Positions 8,866 to 17,259 of a stretch of DNA of 64,000 bases are shown here, piece after piece. The stretch covers positions 1 through 64,000 of the forward strand of contig CAYFFO010000001.1 in the NCBI GenBank assembly GCA_964342485.1. Direction: 5' to 3'. This stretch comes from CAYFFO01 sp964342485 (GTDB lineage Bacteria; Chloroflexota; Dehalococcoidia; Lucifugimonadales; CAJWER01). The translations under genes and the position numbers were made by a program. Under the pieces are notes generated by a model that was not told where the DNA came from, ran no database searches, and saw nothing but the letters and a program-made list of their open reading frames with translations. Positions within the stretch are counted from its first letter, which is position 1. Each line of letters begins with the position of its first letter.

Positions 8866-10848
8866 ATGGCTCGAAAAATAACCAACATAAATCCCATTAA
8901 TCCAGATCATATTTATCAAATTACCACACTTGGCCCACCATCAATTTCACCTGATGGCACAACAATTGCTTATTCAAGTTCTTTTGTTCACAAAGAGTCT
9001 TTTAAAAATATATCCCGAATAGTAATTACATCTCTCAACAATCCCACCAATTATTTCTTAACACAGGGTAATTCAGACCATTCACCAATATACTCTCCTG
9101 ATGGGAATAACATTGCTTTTATTAGGCAAGATTTAACGGGCAATAATCAATTATGGCTAATACCAACAAATGGCGGGGAATCCCGTAAACTCACACAACT
9201 ACCTGGTGGGATAGGAAGTCCATCGTGGTCACCGAATGGACGTGCCATAGTTTTCACATCATTAACGAGCACCTCAGAACCTGGCAATGATTATCCGACT
9301 ATGCAAACTAAATTAGTAAGCCGTATTAAGTATAGAACAGACCAAGAAGGTTGGGTTATCGGAAATTTCCACCATATATTTATAGTAGATCTACGCTCCG
9401 AGTCAGTTAAACAATTAACCTTCGGAGAATCAAATAATAACCATCCTGCCTGGTCTCATGATAGTAAACAGATCGCATTCCTGTCTGATAGGGAAGAAAA
9501 CCTAGACATTTCTTGGAAAGCATCAGTCTACAGTACAGGTATTGATGATGATACATTAGTTAAATGGAGCACGGATATTTGGTGTTTCAATGAAGGATCC
9601 ATTTCTGGGAATGTAACCTGGTCTCCAACCGATAGCGAACTTATTGTAATCGGCTCAGATGACGAGGAATGGGGAGATTCTAGACAAAATTCACTTTTTA
9701 TATGTGATAAGAAGGGGATGTCAAAAAAATTTAAAGGAGATAAATACACTGCAGTTCTGCCAACACCTCCATTGACTCATAACACCAAAGGAAACATCCT
9801 TCTTTTGGCTGATTATCAAGGTGAATCTTTTATATGTGAAGCCAAGATTAATGATTATCAAATTCGACCCGTCATTGGAGGGAAAATTCAATATACGGCA
9901 ATGTCAATTACCAAAGATGGCAATTCAGCAGCTATTTTAGCTTCGCACCCCAAATCTCCTAATCAAATTTATCATGCAAATTTGTCAAAACGATTAATCA
10001 TGCCGGTTACAACCGTCAATGAAACATATTTTCAAACACACCCTCCTGGGACAATGCAAAAATTCTTTTTCAAACGAAACCTGTCGAGAATAGAATCTCG
10101 ACTCATATTACCGCCTAGGTTCAGTGAAAATATACAATATCCACTAATTTTGGATGTCCATGGTGGACCTGCAAGTCGATTTCAAGATTCCTTCGATTCT
10201 AGACAACAAGTGCTAGCCACTGCAGGTTATATCATTCTAGCTGTCAATCCACGAGGGTCAAGTTCATATGGTTTAGATTTTACTAAAGCTGTCCTTGGAG
10301 ATTGGGGAGGAGAAGACTATTTGGACCTGATTGCGGCAGTAGATAAGATTAGTTCCAAAAACTATGTCGACCAAAACCGACTTGGAATACATGGTTTCAG
10401 CTATGGTGGATTCATGAGCGCATGGGCTATAGGACAAACTGATCGTTTTCGAGCGGCAGTGATAGGCGCACCGGTAATTAATTTACTAAGTATGTATGGT
10501 ACTTCAGACATTGGAGTCTCTTTTGGAGAATCTCACTGGGGAGGAAAATTAGCAGATAATATTAATAAATTTATAGACCGGTCTCCGTTAAAATATGTTA
10601 ACAACATAACAACTCCAGTGCTACTACTCCATGGAGAAAAGGATTATAGATGCCCTATCAGTCAAAGTGAAGAGTTTTTCGTGTCTCTAAAACGGCTAAA
10701 CCGCGAAGTTGAATTTATCAGGTTCCCAGATTGCAACCATAGCTTTGCGCGGAGCGGGCCTCCAAAAATGAAAGAAGCATATTTGACGAATATGAAAGTG
10801 TGGTTCGATAAACACTTAACTGATGAGACAAAACACCTTCAACCGTAG
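8866..10848 (+). CDS. S9 family serine peptidase (acylaminoacyl-peptidase/oligopeptidase type)
   Basis: A 660-residue protein with an N-terminal beta-propeller built of PD40-type repeats (SISPDGTTIAYSS, IYSPDGNNIAFI, SWSPNGRAIVFTS, AWSHDSKQIAFLS, TWSPTDSELIVIG) and a C-terminal alpha/beta-hydrolase domain. The catalytic triad is visible: Ser512 in GFSYGGF, Asp593 in GEKDYRCP and His625 in DCNHSF. Such enzymes cleave short or N-acylated peptides, the propeller excluding folded proteins. No signal peptide is seen, so a cytoplasmic location is likely. ATG 8866 is preceded by GGAG. Its 3' end overlaps the convergent MobA-like gene by 10 nt. Confidence 0.92.
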   Translation: MARKITNINPINPDHIYQITTLGPPSISPDGTTIAYSSSFVHKESFKNISRIVITSLNNPTNYFLTQGNSDHSPIYSPDGNNIAFIRQDLTGNNQLWLIPTNGGESRKLTQLPGGIGSPSWSPNGRAIVFTSLTSTSEPGNDYPTMQTKLVSRIKYRTDQEGWVIGNFHHIFIVDLRSESVKQLTFGESNNNHPAWSHDSKQIAFLSDREENLDISWKASVYSTGIDDDTLVKWSTDIWCFNEGSISGNVTWSPTDSELIVIGSDDEEWGDSRQNSLFICDKKGMSKKFKGDKYTAVLPTPPLTHNTKGNILLLADYQGESFICEAKINDYQIRPVIGGKIQYTAMSITKDGNSAAILASHPKSPNQIYHANLSKRLIMPVTTVNETYFQTHPPGTMQKFFFKRNLSRIESRLILPPRFSENIQYPLILDVHGGPASRFQDSFDSRQQVLATAGYIILAVNPRGSSSYGLDFTKAVLGDWGGEDYLDLIAAVDKISSKNYVDQNRLGIHGFSYGGFMSAWAIGQTDRFRAAVIGAPVINLLSMYGTSDIGVSFGESHWGGKLADNINKFIDRSPLKYVNNITTPVLLLHGEKDYRCPISQSEEFFVSLKRLNREVEFIRFPDCNHSFARSGPPKMKEAYLTNMKVWFDKHLTDETKHLQP

Positions 10849-11435
10849 TATATTTTTTGGGCTTTTAGATAGTCCTCATATGTGTTTAAATCCAGATGTA
10901 TTATGGAATCTTCTACACAAACTTCATTAACTCCTGATCTTCTTACATCAAAAATCTTCCTCAATCCTTGATCTTTTTCATCAATAGCTTCCAATTCTTT
11001 ACGAAGCTTTACTGAAAAAATAACAGGATGGCCACCACGTTTTCCATACCTGGGCGAAGTTATAAGTGACTGTGATTTTTTGTGTGTATTAATAAGAGAA
11101 TAAATAAGAGGGGCAGGCCTAGGCTGATCAACGGACAATATTAATATATCAGAGACTTCTTCTTTTAGTGCACCTATTCCAGCCTTGATTGAGGTTGTTT
11201 TGCCAAGCTTATAATTGTGATTAACAACATATTTAACTCCTAAACCTTTTACATGCCTTGAAAGTTCCTCATATCGGTAACCTAAAACTACAATTATTTG
11301 AACAATCCCGGCTTGTAAAAGATTACGTATTTGATATTCAATCAAAGGCAACCCATGCCACGGCAACAAAGCCTTAAGACGCCCCATGCGGGTAGATTCT
11401 CCGGCTGAAATTATAATTGCTGCTACTTCAGACAA
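10839..11435 (-). CDS. MobA/MocA-like nucleotidyltransferase (molybdenum cofactor)
   Basis: A 198-residue NTP-transferase. The N-terminal signature IISAGESTRMGRLKALLPWHGLPLIE is the nucleotide-binding loop of the MobA/MocA/GlmU superfamily, and SVDQPRPAP holds the metal-binding aspartate. MocA-type enzymes attach CMP to molybdopterin for xanthine dehydrogenase and CO dehydrogenase family enzymes. The gene follows xdhC by 103 nt on the same strand, which supports a role in cofactor maturation. The start is TTG 11435. MobA-like enzymes with other substrates cannot be excluded. Confidence 0.8.
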   Translation of the reverse strand: MSEVAAIIISAGESTRMGRLKALLPWHGLPLIEYQIRNLLQAGIVQIIVVLGYRYEELSRHVKGLGVKYVVNHNYKLGKTTSIKAGIGALKEEVSDILILSVDQPRPAPLIYSLINTHKKSQSLITSPRYGKRGGHPVIFSVKLRKELEAIDEKDQGLRKIFDVRRSGVNEVCVEDSIIHLDLNTYEDYLKAQKIYYG

Positions 11436-11538
11436 ATTTTTGATAAGCCATTAAAGAAGTTTTGAAAATTGATCTATTATTGTTGTTTACTTCCAAAACA
11501 TAACCACCTTCAGGAAATTAATATTTTTAAAACAATAG

Positions 11539-12666
11539 TCAATGTGTCGAATTTTGTACTTTATCGTGAATCCTATCTATATACCAATCCTCTATCTGCA
11601 AAGGCTTAGCGGTTCCTCCATATCTAACCATTAGAACCTCTCCCATAATACTCACCGCTATCTCATCTGGTGTGCGTCCCTGTAAATCTAGTCCGACAGG
11701 AGCTCTGATCTGCTTAATTCTATCAATCGTCAATCCTGATTGAATGAGGTCTTCGTAAATCAAAATGGTTTTTCGCTTGCTTCCCAAAAGTCCTACGTAT
11801 CCGGCAGAAGTTTGTGCTGCCGCCTCCAGGGCAACATTGTCATGCCGGTGACCTCTTGTTGCTATAATTATAAAAGTATTGGAATTAACTGGAACCTTGC
11901 TTAAGCAATCTTCCGGCTTACCAACTAACAGAAGTTCTGCCTCAGGAAACCGTTCACGATTTGCGAATTCCTGTCGATCATCAGTTATAATGATTTTAAA
12001 ACCTAGTGTTTTCGCTAATCTAGCAACAGATTTAGATACATGACCTCCACCACAAAGCACGAGTTGTGGCGGAGTTGTAAAAGACTCAATATATAACTCG
12101 GACCCATCCTTAAATGCATAATGTTGGTTATTGCCAAAAGACATCAACTCAAGAGCACTGTTTTTTGCTTCTTTGTCTAAATAGGCAGAACCAAGAGAAC
12201 CTTCACTTGACCCATTTTCTCTAATAAACAGCTTGTTACCTATTTCAATACCGGTTCCCGATCCTTTATTGATTATAGTAGCAAGAGCAACAGGAGGCCC
12301 CCACGAATAGGCATTTTCTATTTCTCTGACGTAATCCAAATATTTACCTCCTTGGTAAATAGGATCAATCAAGAAATACATAGTGCCCCCACAAATTAAT
12401 CCATCTTCTGCTGCAAGTTCCTCGTTAAGCTCATAATCTTTATACTGAGAAGATCCTTTGCTCTTTAAAAGTTCCTTAGCAGCAAACCAAATATCACCTT
12501 CAACACAGCCGCCACCCAAGGTGCCAACCCCGGTTCCGTCACTTTTCACCAGCAATTTAGCACCGGTTTTTTGCGGTGTAGACCCTTTTGTTTTGACCAC
12601 TGTGGCCAAAACAACGGGGTTACCTTTGGAAAGCTGATTAACTGTCTCTTCAAACACTTTTTTCAT
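11539..12666 (-). CDS. XdhC/CoxI family molybdenum-cofactor maturation protein
   Basis: A 375-residue protein of the XdhC family. Relatives bind sulfurated molybdopterin and deliver it to xanthine dehydrogenase-type enzymes in the cytoplasm. The N-terminal XdhC domain carries VVKTKGSTPQKTGAKLLV and the conserved cysteine in TLGGGCVEGDIW, with a second Cys in GLICGGTMYFLID. The C-terminal Rossmann domain starts at about residue 210 with LVLCGGGHVSKSVARLAKTLGF and holds IIATRGHRHDNVALEAA and GLLGSKRK. Length is normal. It is followed by a MobA/MocA-like gene. No molybdenum hydroxylase gene is present in the window, so the client enzyme must lie elsewhere. Confidence 0.88.
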   Translation of the reverse strand: MKKVFEETVNQLSKGNPVVLATVVKTKGSTPQKTGAKLLVKSDGTGVGTLGGGCVEGDIWFAAKELLKSKGSSQYKDYELNEELAAEDGLICGGTMYFLIDPIYQGGKYLDYVREIENAYSWGPPVALATIINKGSGTGIEIGNKLFIRENGSSEGSLGSAYLDKEAKNSALELMSFGNNQHYAFKDGSELYIESFTTPPQLVLCGGGHVSKSVARLAKTLGFKIIITDDRQEFANRERFPEAELLLVGKPEDCLSKVPVNSNTFIIIATRGHRHDNVALEAAAQTSAGYVGLLGSKRKTILIYEDLIQSGLTIDRIKQIRAPVGLDLQGRTPDEIAVSIMGEVLMVRYGGTAKPLQIEDWYIDRIHDKVQNSTH

Positions 12667-12753
12667 TATTTAATTTACCTGTGAGGTATTTGGATATACC
12701 TAATCAGATGGAGCAAAGCCATTATAACAACGTATACGATTGCTTAGACCAAT

Positions 12754-14388
12754 TTATGGCCCAAATAAGTCATCTACATCGCTATCCAAGTTAGCTTTGG
12801 TTTCCAAAGAATCTTTGAAACCTAATGAACGATAGGATTCAGAAGAACCGTATTCCCTGGTTTTAACCACTATAGCCATAGGCACAGAATCTCCAAATAC
12901 CAAAGCTTGCTGTTTTGATTCAAGCCTAGACAACACATTCCGCAGTTTGCGACTACCAGGAGCTCCGGTTAAGACAGCATCTACATCACGCTCACTATCC
13001 AAAAGACACGACATCTTTGTCCCCAACTGACTCATCACTTCATCGTCGATCCCGCTAGGTCGCTGATCAACTAATAGAAGAGTTACATTGTATTTTCTCA
13101 GTTCTCTTGCAATCGTGCCGAATATAGTCTGTGAGGCTATTCCGGGCATAAGAAATTTATGGGCTTCTTCAATGGTTATCACTATAGGCTTTGTCTCTGT
13201 CTCATGGCCATCAACAGATCTTTCTTTTCTTTCAACACACCTATCATAAATCCTTCTGGTAAGTAAATTAGCTACCAAGATATAAGCCGCTAAATTGCTG
13301 CCATATCGTCCAAACTCCAATATCACATGCATCCCGCGATCAAGATATCGCATAATCTGTTCCACAGATCCGTGTCCAGTATCTTCAATAAACTGAAACC
13401 GACGTAAACGATCCAGTCTGTTTTTCAACCGAGCCAATGCATTACCATTAACCCCAATTTCTTCAGCGAGTTCAAATATGTTTTGCTTACTATCTAAAGA
13501 CAAGAAATCCCTAAGCCATCTGCTACTGCCAAAATGCCTTTCAAGAGAATAGGCAGCATCGGCAGCTACCTCAGATAAATCAAGAGTTTCTCTTAGCAGT
13601 TGGATATCATCGGGCTCTACTTCGTCGAGTCCAATTCGAACAACATAATCAGGTGTAAGTCCACGACGTTTGGAACTTTCCTCATCAAGCGAAAATACAG
13701 CAACCTTGGAGTGGAAAAGCTGTTTAAGTCCTTTTACTTCGGCGCCTCCTTCACTATATCCTTTCCATCCATATTCACTCTGCATATCAAAAACTAGATT
13801 AACAGCTGCATCAGTCTGCAATATTCCGGCAAGCAACAATCTGGTCAGAAATGTTTTACCTGTGCCGCTTTTGCCAAAAACGCCATTGCTTCGTGTAACG
13901 AATTGATGAATGTCTAAGCACAGTTTGGTATCCATATCCAGAGGGCTACCAATCCAGAAATGGCGTTCATCTTCTGCTCCGAATACGAGTTGTATATCAT
14001 TTTCTGTAGCTAATTTAGTCATAGAAAAATGATCCGGGATAGTCTTAGATGGCTGTGGACCTTCGAGCAAAACAGTCTCATCTTCACCAGATAAAGTGAG
14101 CATCGGCTCTACGCTAATAGATCCATATGCAGCTATACCTGTAAGGACTTCCCTGATATACGATTCCGAGATTTCTGGAGGGCTTATTATCAATGACGGA
14201 TCCGTTGCATTCAGTGAAATATTTGTAACAACACCAAAAAACCTTAGGTTCTTACCCTCGACGGTAACAAAAGTACCTACCTTGATTTGCTCAACAGAGG
14301 TATGTGGATCAAGTTTTACTTGTATGCCATCAGACATCGACCCCTCAATAACCATACCAATGTTACCTGATTGAGTACTTATGTTCAC
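12754..14388 (-). CDS. HerA/DUF87-type ATPase with N-terminal HAS barrel
   Basis: A 544-residue P-loop ATPase. The first 110 or so residues form a beta-rich HAS-barrel-like domain (IGMVIEGSMSDGIQVKLD, VGTFVTVEGKNLRFFGVV). The HerA/VirD4-like core follows with Walker A GKSGTGKTFLTRLL near residue 172, Walker B VITIEEAHKFLMPG near 406, and LLVDQRPSGIDDEVMSQLGTK with the conserved Q and R of HerA ATPases. HerA proteins form hexameric DNA translocases; in archaea they work with the nuclease NurA in end resection. No NurA is adjacent here. The start is GTG 14388, overlapping the stop of the upstream HAS-barrel gene as GTGA, so the two are translationally coupled. DNA pumping is inferred from the family. 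Confidence 0.88.
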   Translation of the reverse strand: MNISTQSGNIGMVIEGSMSDGIQVKLDPHTSVEQIKVGTFVTVEGKNLRFFGVVTNISLNATDPSLIISPPEISESYIREVLTGIAAYGSISVEPMLTLSGEDETVLLEGPQPSKTIPDHFSMTKLATENDIQLVFGAEDERHFWIGSPLDMDTKLCLDIHQFVTRSNGVFGKSGTGKTFLTRLLLAGILQTDAAVNLVFDMQSEYGWKGYSEGGAEVKGLKQLFHSKVAVFSLDEESSKRRGLTPDYVVRIGLDEVEPDDIQLLRETLDLSEVAADAAYSLERHFGSSRWLRDFLSLDSKQNIFELAEEIGVNGNALARLKNRLDRLRRFQFIEDTGHGSVEQIMRYLDRGMHVILEFGRYGSNLAAYILVANLLTRRIYDRCVERKERSVDGHETETKPIVITIEEAHKFLMPGIASQTIFGTIARELRKYNVTLLLVDQRPSGIDDEVMSQLGTKMSCLLDSERDVDAVLTGAPGSRKLRNVLSRLESKQQALVFGDSVPMAIVVKTREYGSSESYRSLGFKDSLETKANLDSDVDDLFGP

Positions 14389-14978
14389 AAAGAAACTCGC
14401 TTAAGTATTGAACTCAGTCTCGGGAATTCACCTATCAAATACTTTGCCAAGTCTCGACCTGACCTTAAAAGAGTCTCTTTCGGATCATCATGTTCATTTG
14501 CCAAGAACCTCAGAAAAGCAGCCGTTAATTCATCAGGTGAACCAACCGGAGAAGATAATAGAGCTGGCAACATTTCAAGTGACCTAGCTATTTCAATAAC
14601 TTCTGATCCCTGGCAAACATATACAAGTTCATGAATCTTGGGAGGTATAGGTGCCAAAAATCTCTGTAATTCTCCGTTATTATCTATATGGCCTACGACT
14701 ATTACTTGAAATTCAGTGGTAAGTAGCCTAGAAAGTTGTGGATTCTGTTTATAAACCGACTCAATAGATTCCTGATCTTGTCCCATAACCATTGGCCTTC
14801 TGCCAGGATCTATGCTATTTGTAGACACTTCTGCAACAACACCATATATAGTATTGTTGCTTCCAGTAGAAACTAAAGCTCCCAAACTAGGAGCTCCATA
14901 TAAAACGTGGCATTGAACAGAAAAAAGGGATGTGGAAGCATGTACTACCTCTCCTATCCGCTCTTTTTTTTCGATCAT
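14385..14978 (-). CDS. HAS-barrel domain protein encoded with the HerA-like ATPase
   Basis: A 197-residue protein. Its first half (RIGEVVHASTSLFSVQCHVLYGAPSLGALVSTG, IYGVVAEVSTNSIDPGRRP) looks like the same beta-barrel found at the N-terminus of the ATPase encoded next. The second half is helical and ends in KRVSL. No catalytic residues are seen. The gene ends in a GTGA overlap with the ATPase gene, a strong sign that the two products act together, perhaps as two barrel subunits of one complex. It lies 70 nt after the PAC2 gene. Function is unknown. Confidence 0.75.
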   Translation of the reverse strand: MIEKKERIGEVVHASTSLFSVQCHVLYGAPSLGALVSTGSNNTIYGVVAEVSTNSIDPGRRPMVMGQDQESIESVYKQNPQLSRLLTTEFQVIVVGHIDNNGELQRFLAPIPPKIHELVYVCQGSEVIEIARSLEMLPALLSSPVGSPDELTAAFLRFLANEHDDPKETLLRSGRDLAKYLIGEFPRLSSILKRVSL

Positions 14979-15048
14979 AATTATATCGTTATGGCCTTGC
15001 TTACTTAATTGATAAAAAATAAGATCATTTATTTTAATTAACAGATCT

Positions 15049-15966
15049 CTATTTCAGAGTTTCTTCTGAATCTGCAGAGCCTTCTTCGAACCTCTGTCCC
15101 ATCTCATTGAGAAAATTTTCCACTTCTGGAGGTAAATTAGGATCAAGAATTGTATTATCATCCGAATTGATTTGACCTCTATCATATTCAGCTTCAAGTT
15201 GTTTCACCAGTTGTTTTACAGACGGATTTTCTTCAACAGCTCTAGTTATTTCTTGATATTGCTGGTCACCACGTCCTGTTTCAGCCAAGCTGTGAGGAAA
15301 ATCATATATACTTCCCAATACTTCTATCATCTTAGACACACCTTTATAATCTTCATCAAGCTGAACATAATGTGGAATATGCAACATCAAGCTAGAAGTT
15401 TGAACGCCTGAATCTGATAGGGTGTCCCCGACCAAATTCACTATGCTCGTTGGGCCTTCATAGCTCTTTTTACTAACTTCCACAATGCCACTCATTTTTT
15501 CTTCATAAAGTTCGTTCAAAGTGCCAGTTACCATCAATGGTCGGGTGTGCGGTACTGAATCCCACATACTACCTATTCTGCAATACTCAGAGACCTTGTA
15601 ATATTCCAATACCTGAACAATTGCTTCTGAATAGTCTTCTCCAAACATATGAGGCTCTATTATATGTAAAAAAAGAAAATCCCTACCAGTCGACTCTTCT
15701 CTAGCGTGATTAATTATGGTATTTGGTTTGGCAAGCACCCTGCGACCATTAACCATAGAAGTCTGAGGCCTTTCCCTCGTGAAATCAAAAAACTTCCCTG
15801 GGCGAGAAAGGCGACCAATCTCAGTTGCTCCCAAATATTTCTCTAATTTTTTTAGAGTTAGAGTTCCCACACGCCCTACATCAACCCAAGGACGAAGACT
15901 GGCAAAAACCGTCACGTTCTCAAGCTGAGGGCCTTCGTAAGATAATTCAAAAGCGCCTATTTCCAT
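15049..15966 (-). CDS. PAC2 family protein (proteasome-assembly-chaperone-like fold)
   Basis: A 305-residue protein that matches PAC2-type sequences: an N-terminal core with VFASLRPWVDVGRVGTLTLKKLEKYLGATEIGRL, FFDFTRERPQTSMVNGRRVL, LFLHIIEPHMFGEDYSEAIVQVLEYYKV and SMWDSVPHTRPLMVTGT. The C-terminal 60 residues are acidic and probably disordered, ending in EEGSADSEETLK. PAC2 proteins of bacteria have unknown function; in eukaryotes the fold helps assemble proteasomes, and no proteasome genes are seen here. It sits between DUF362 and the HAS-barrel/HerA pair on the same strand. Start at ATG 15966. Confidence 0.8.
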   Translation of the reverse strand: MEIGAFELSYEGPQLENVTVFASLRPWVDVGRVGTLTLKKLEKYLGATEIGRLSRPGKFFDFTRERPQTSMVNGRRVLAKPNTIINHAREESTGRDFLFLHIIEPHMFGEDYSEAIVQVLEYYKVSEYCRIGSMWDSVPHTRPLMVTGTLNELYEEKMSGIVEVSKKSYEGPTSIVNLVGDTLSDSGVQTSSLMLHIPHYVQLDEDYKGVSKMIEVLGSIYDFPHSLAETGRGDQQYQEITRAVEENPSVKQLVKQLEAEYDRGQINSDDNTILDPNLPPEVENFLNEMGQRFEEGSADSEETLK

Positions 15967-16031
15967 AAGTCTATCGTGCCAGACAAATTTATATAGTGCA
16001 AGTCATCTGTTTGAAATATATTCATTAACAC

Positions 16032-17144
16032 CTAGTATGTCTTAAATAACTTGCCCCATGAAGTTTTCATAGCTTCGCGAATCCTACGTTTCCCAATAAA
16101 TTTTAACCAATACCAATTATGGTATAAATTAGAAGCTAAAAAGGCCCATGGAGCAATAGGAGACCTAAGAAGTAACTTTTCTAACGGCTTTAGAGGTCCC
16201 CAGTAAATTAGTTTCTGGCCACGACTAGCCAAGGTGTTTTCACTTCTCTTAAAAGCCCAATCAACTTGTTCGACATCTTCTCCAACAATATCTATTTCAT
16301 TAAATTGACCGGTACCCAGCCCTTTTTCATGTGCTATCCGTATAAATGGTATGGACATTGGATCAAAACCCATCATTTTCGCCTGTACAGAATCTATTGC
16401 TACCTGATCTGCGCTAGCTAGCAAAATGTTTTTTAAATGCCATCTCATTGCCCTTGGCCCAGGTCCATCACCAACAAAAGTCCCATCTGTTACTGCGAAA
16501 ATACCAGGGTGTATTTCCCTTTGTATGTTAAGAAGGTCTACGAGTGTCTCGTGTATAGTTGCATGAGTCCAATGCCTTCTTTGATTAAGTAGTCCACCAA
16601 AAGCATTTTTCATAGAACCTGTAATCGTGGTAAACACATGGGTTTTCATAGTTGGGAGATGAACCACATTTTTACCAATAAATGTTTCAGGGATCATAAT
16701 CCCTTCAGGGAAAACATCATCTAATGCCAGCATTCGACTTTTTGGAATATACTTTACCCACTTAACATTGGAGTCTTCAAGAAATATACTCGATAGTCCA
16801 TAACTTTTTTCAACAATATCATGCTTATTATTTACCGCGCCTTCACGAGGATCTACTACTACAGTTCCATTATGTGCCGGAATAATTCTTTTGTATCCAT
16901 CACCTTGCAAAGCCTTGATTACTCCTTCTAATTGCCAGGGAGTTGTTGAACAGGCTGGATAATAATATTGCCAAGAAATATTTATTTTCAATAAAGTATC
17001 GACCGATTTATCTAAGCATGAGGAAAATCCAGCAAGTCTCATGACTCGTTCAATATCTTCTAAAACTGTACTCGGAGCTGTCTTAACTACAGCAACTTTG
17101 GAGCGGGTTTGAATTGAATTTGGAGAAAACAGATCAAATGTCAT
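16032..17144 (-). CDS. DUF362 domain protein
   Basis: A 370-residue protein of the DUF362 family. Recognisable parts are LLKINISWQYYYPACSTTPWQLEGVIKAL near the N-terminus, VVHLPTMKTHVFTTITGSMKNAFGGLLNQRRHWTHATIHETLVDLLNI in the middle, and ILLASADQVAIDSVQAKMMGFDPMSIPFI. These are hallmark DUF362 segments. No CxxCxxC ferredoxin motif is present, unlike the iron-sulfur members of the family. The function of the family is unsettled. The last 60 residues are basic and aromatic. It follows rpoD by 115 nt on the same strand. Start at ATG 17144. Confidence 0.85.
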   Translation of the reverse strand: MTFDLFSPNSIQTRSKVAVVKTAPSTVLEDIERVMRLAGFSSCLDKSVDTLLKINISWQYYYPACSTTPWQLEGVIKALQGDGYKRIIPAHNGTVVVDPREGAVNNKHDIVEKSYGLSSIFLEDSNVKWVKYIPKSRMLALDDVFPEGIMIPETFIGKNVVHLPTMKTHVFTTITGSMKNAFGGLLNQRRHWTHATIHETLVDLLNIQREIHPGIFAVTDGTFVGDGPGPRAMRWHLKNILLASADQVAIDSVQAKMMGFDPMSIPFIRIAHEKGLGTGQFNEIDIVGEDVEQVDWAFKRSENTLASRGQKLIYWGPLKPLEKLLLRSPIAPWAFLASNLYHNWYWLKFIGKRRIREAMKTSWGKLFKTY

Positions 17145-17259
17145 ACTTCGTTTTTCCGAGTTACAACCAAAAATATACGGGCATTTCTGCTAATTCAAGT
17201 TTTACAAAAAACTTCAGTAAAGCACAGTCTAGTTATGAGACCATATTATATGCTGTTTT

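Noticed and set aside
15049..15966. NurA nuclease next to the HerA-like ATPase
   Set aside because: Position suggested NurA, but the sequence matches PAC2-type stretches and shows no NurA metal-binding pattern.
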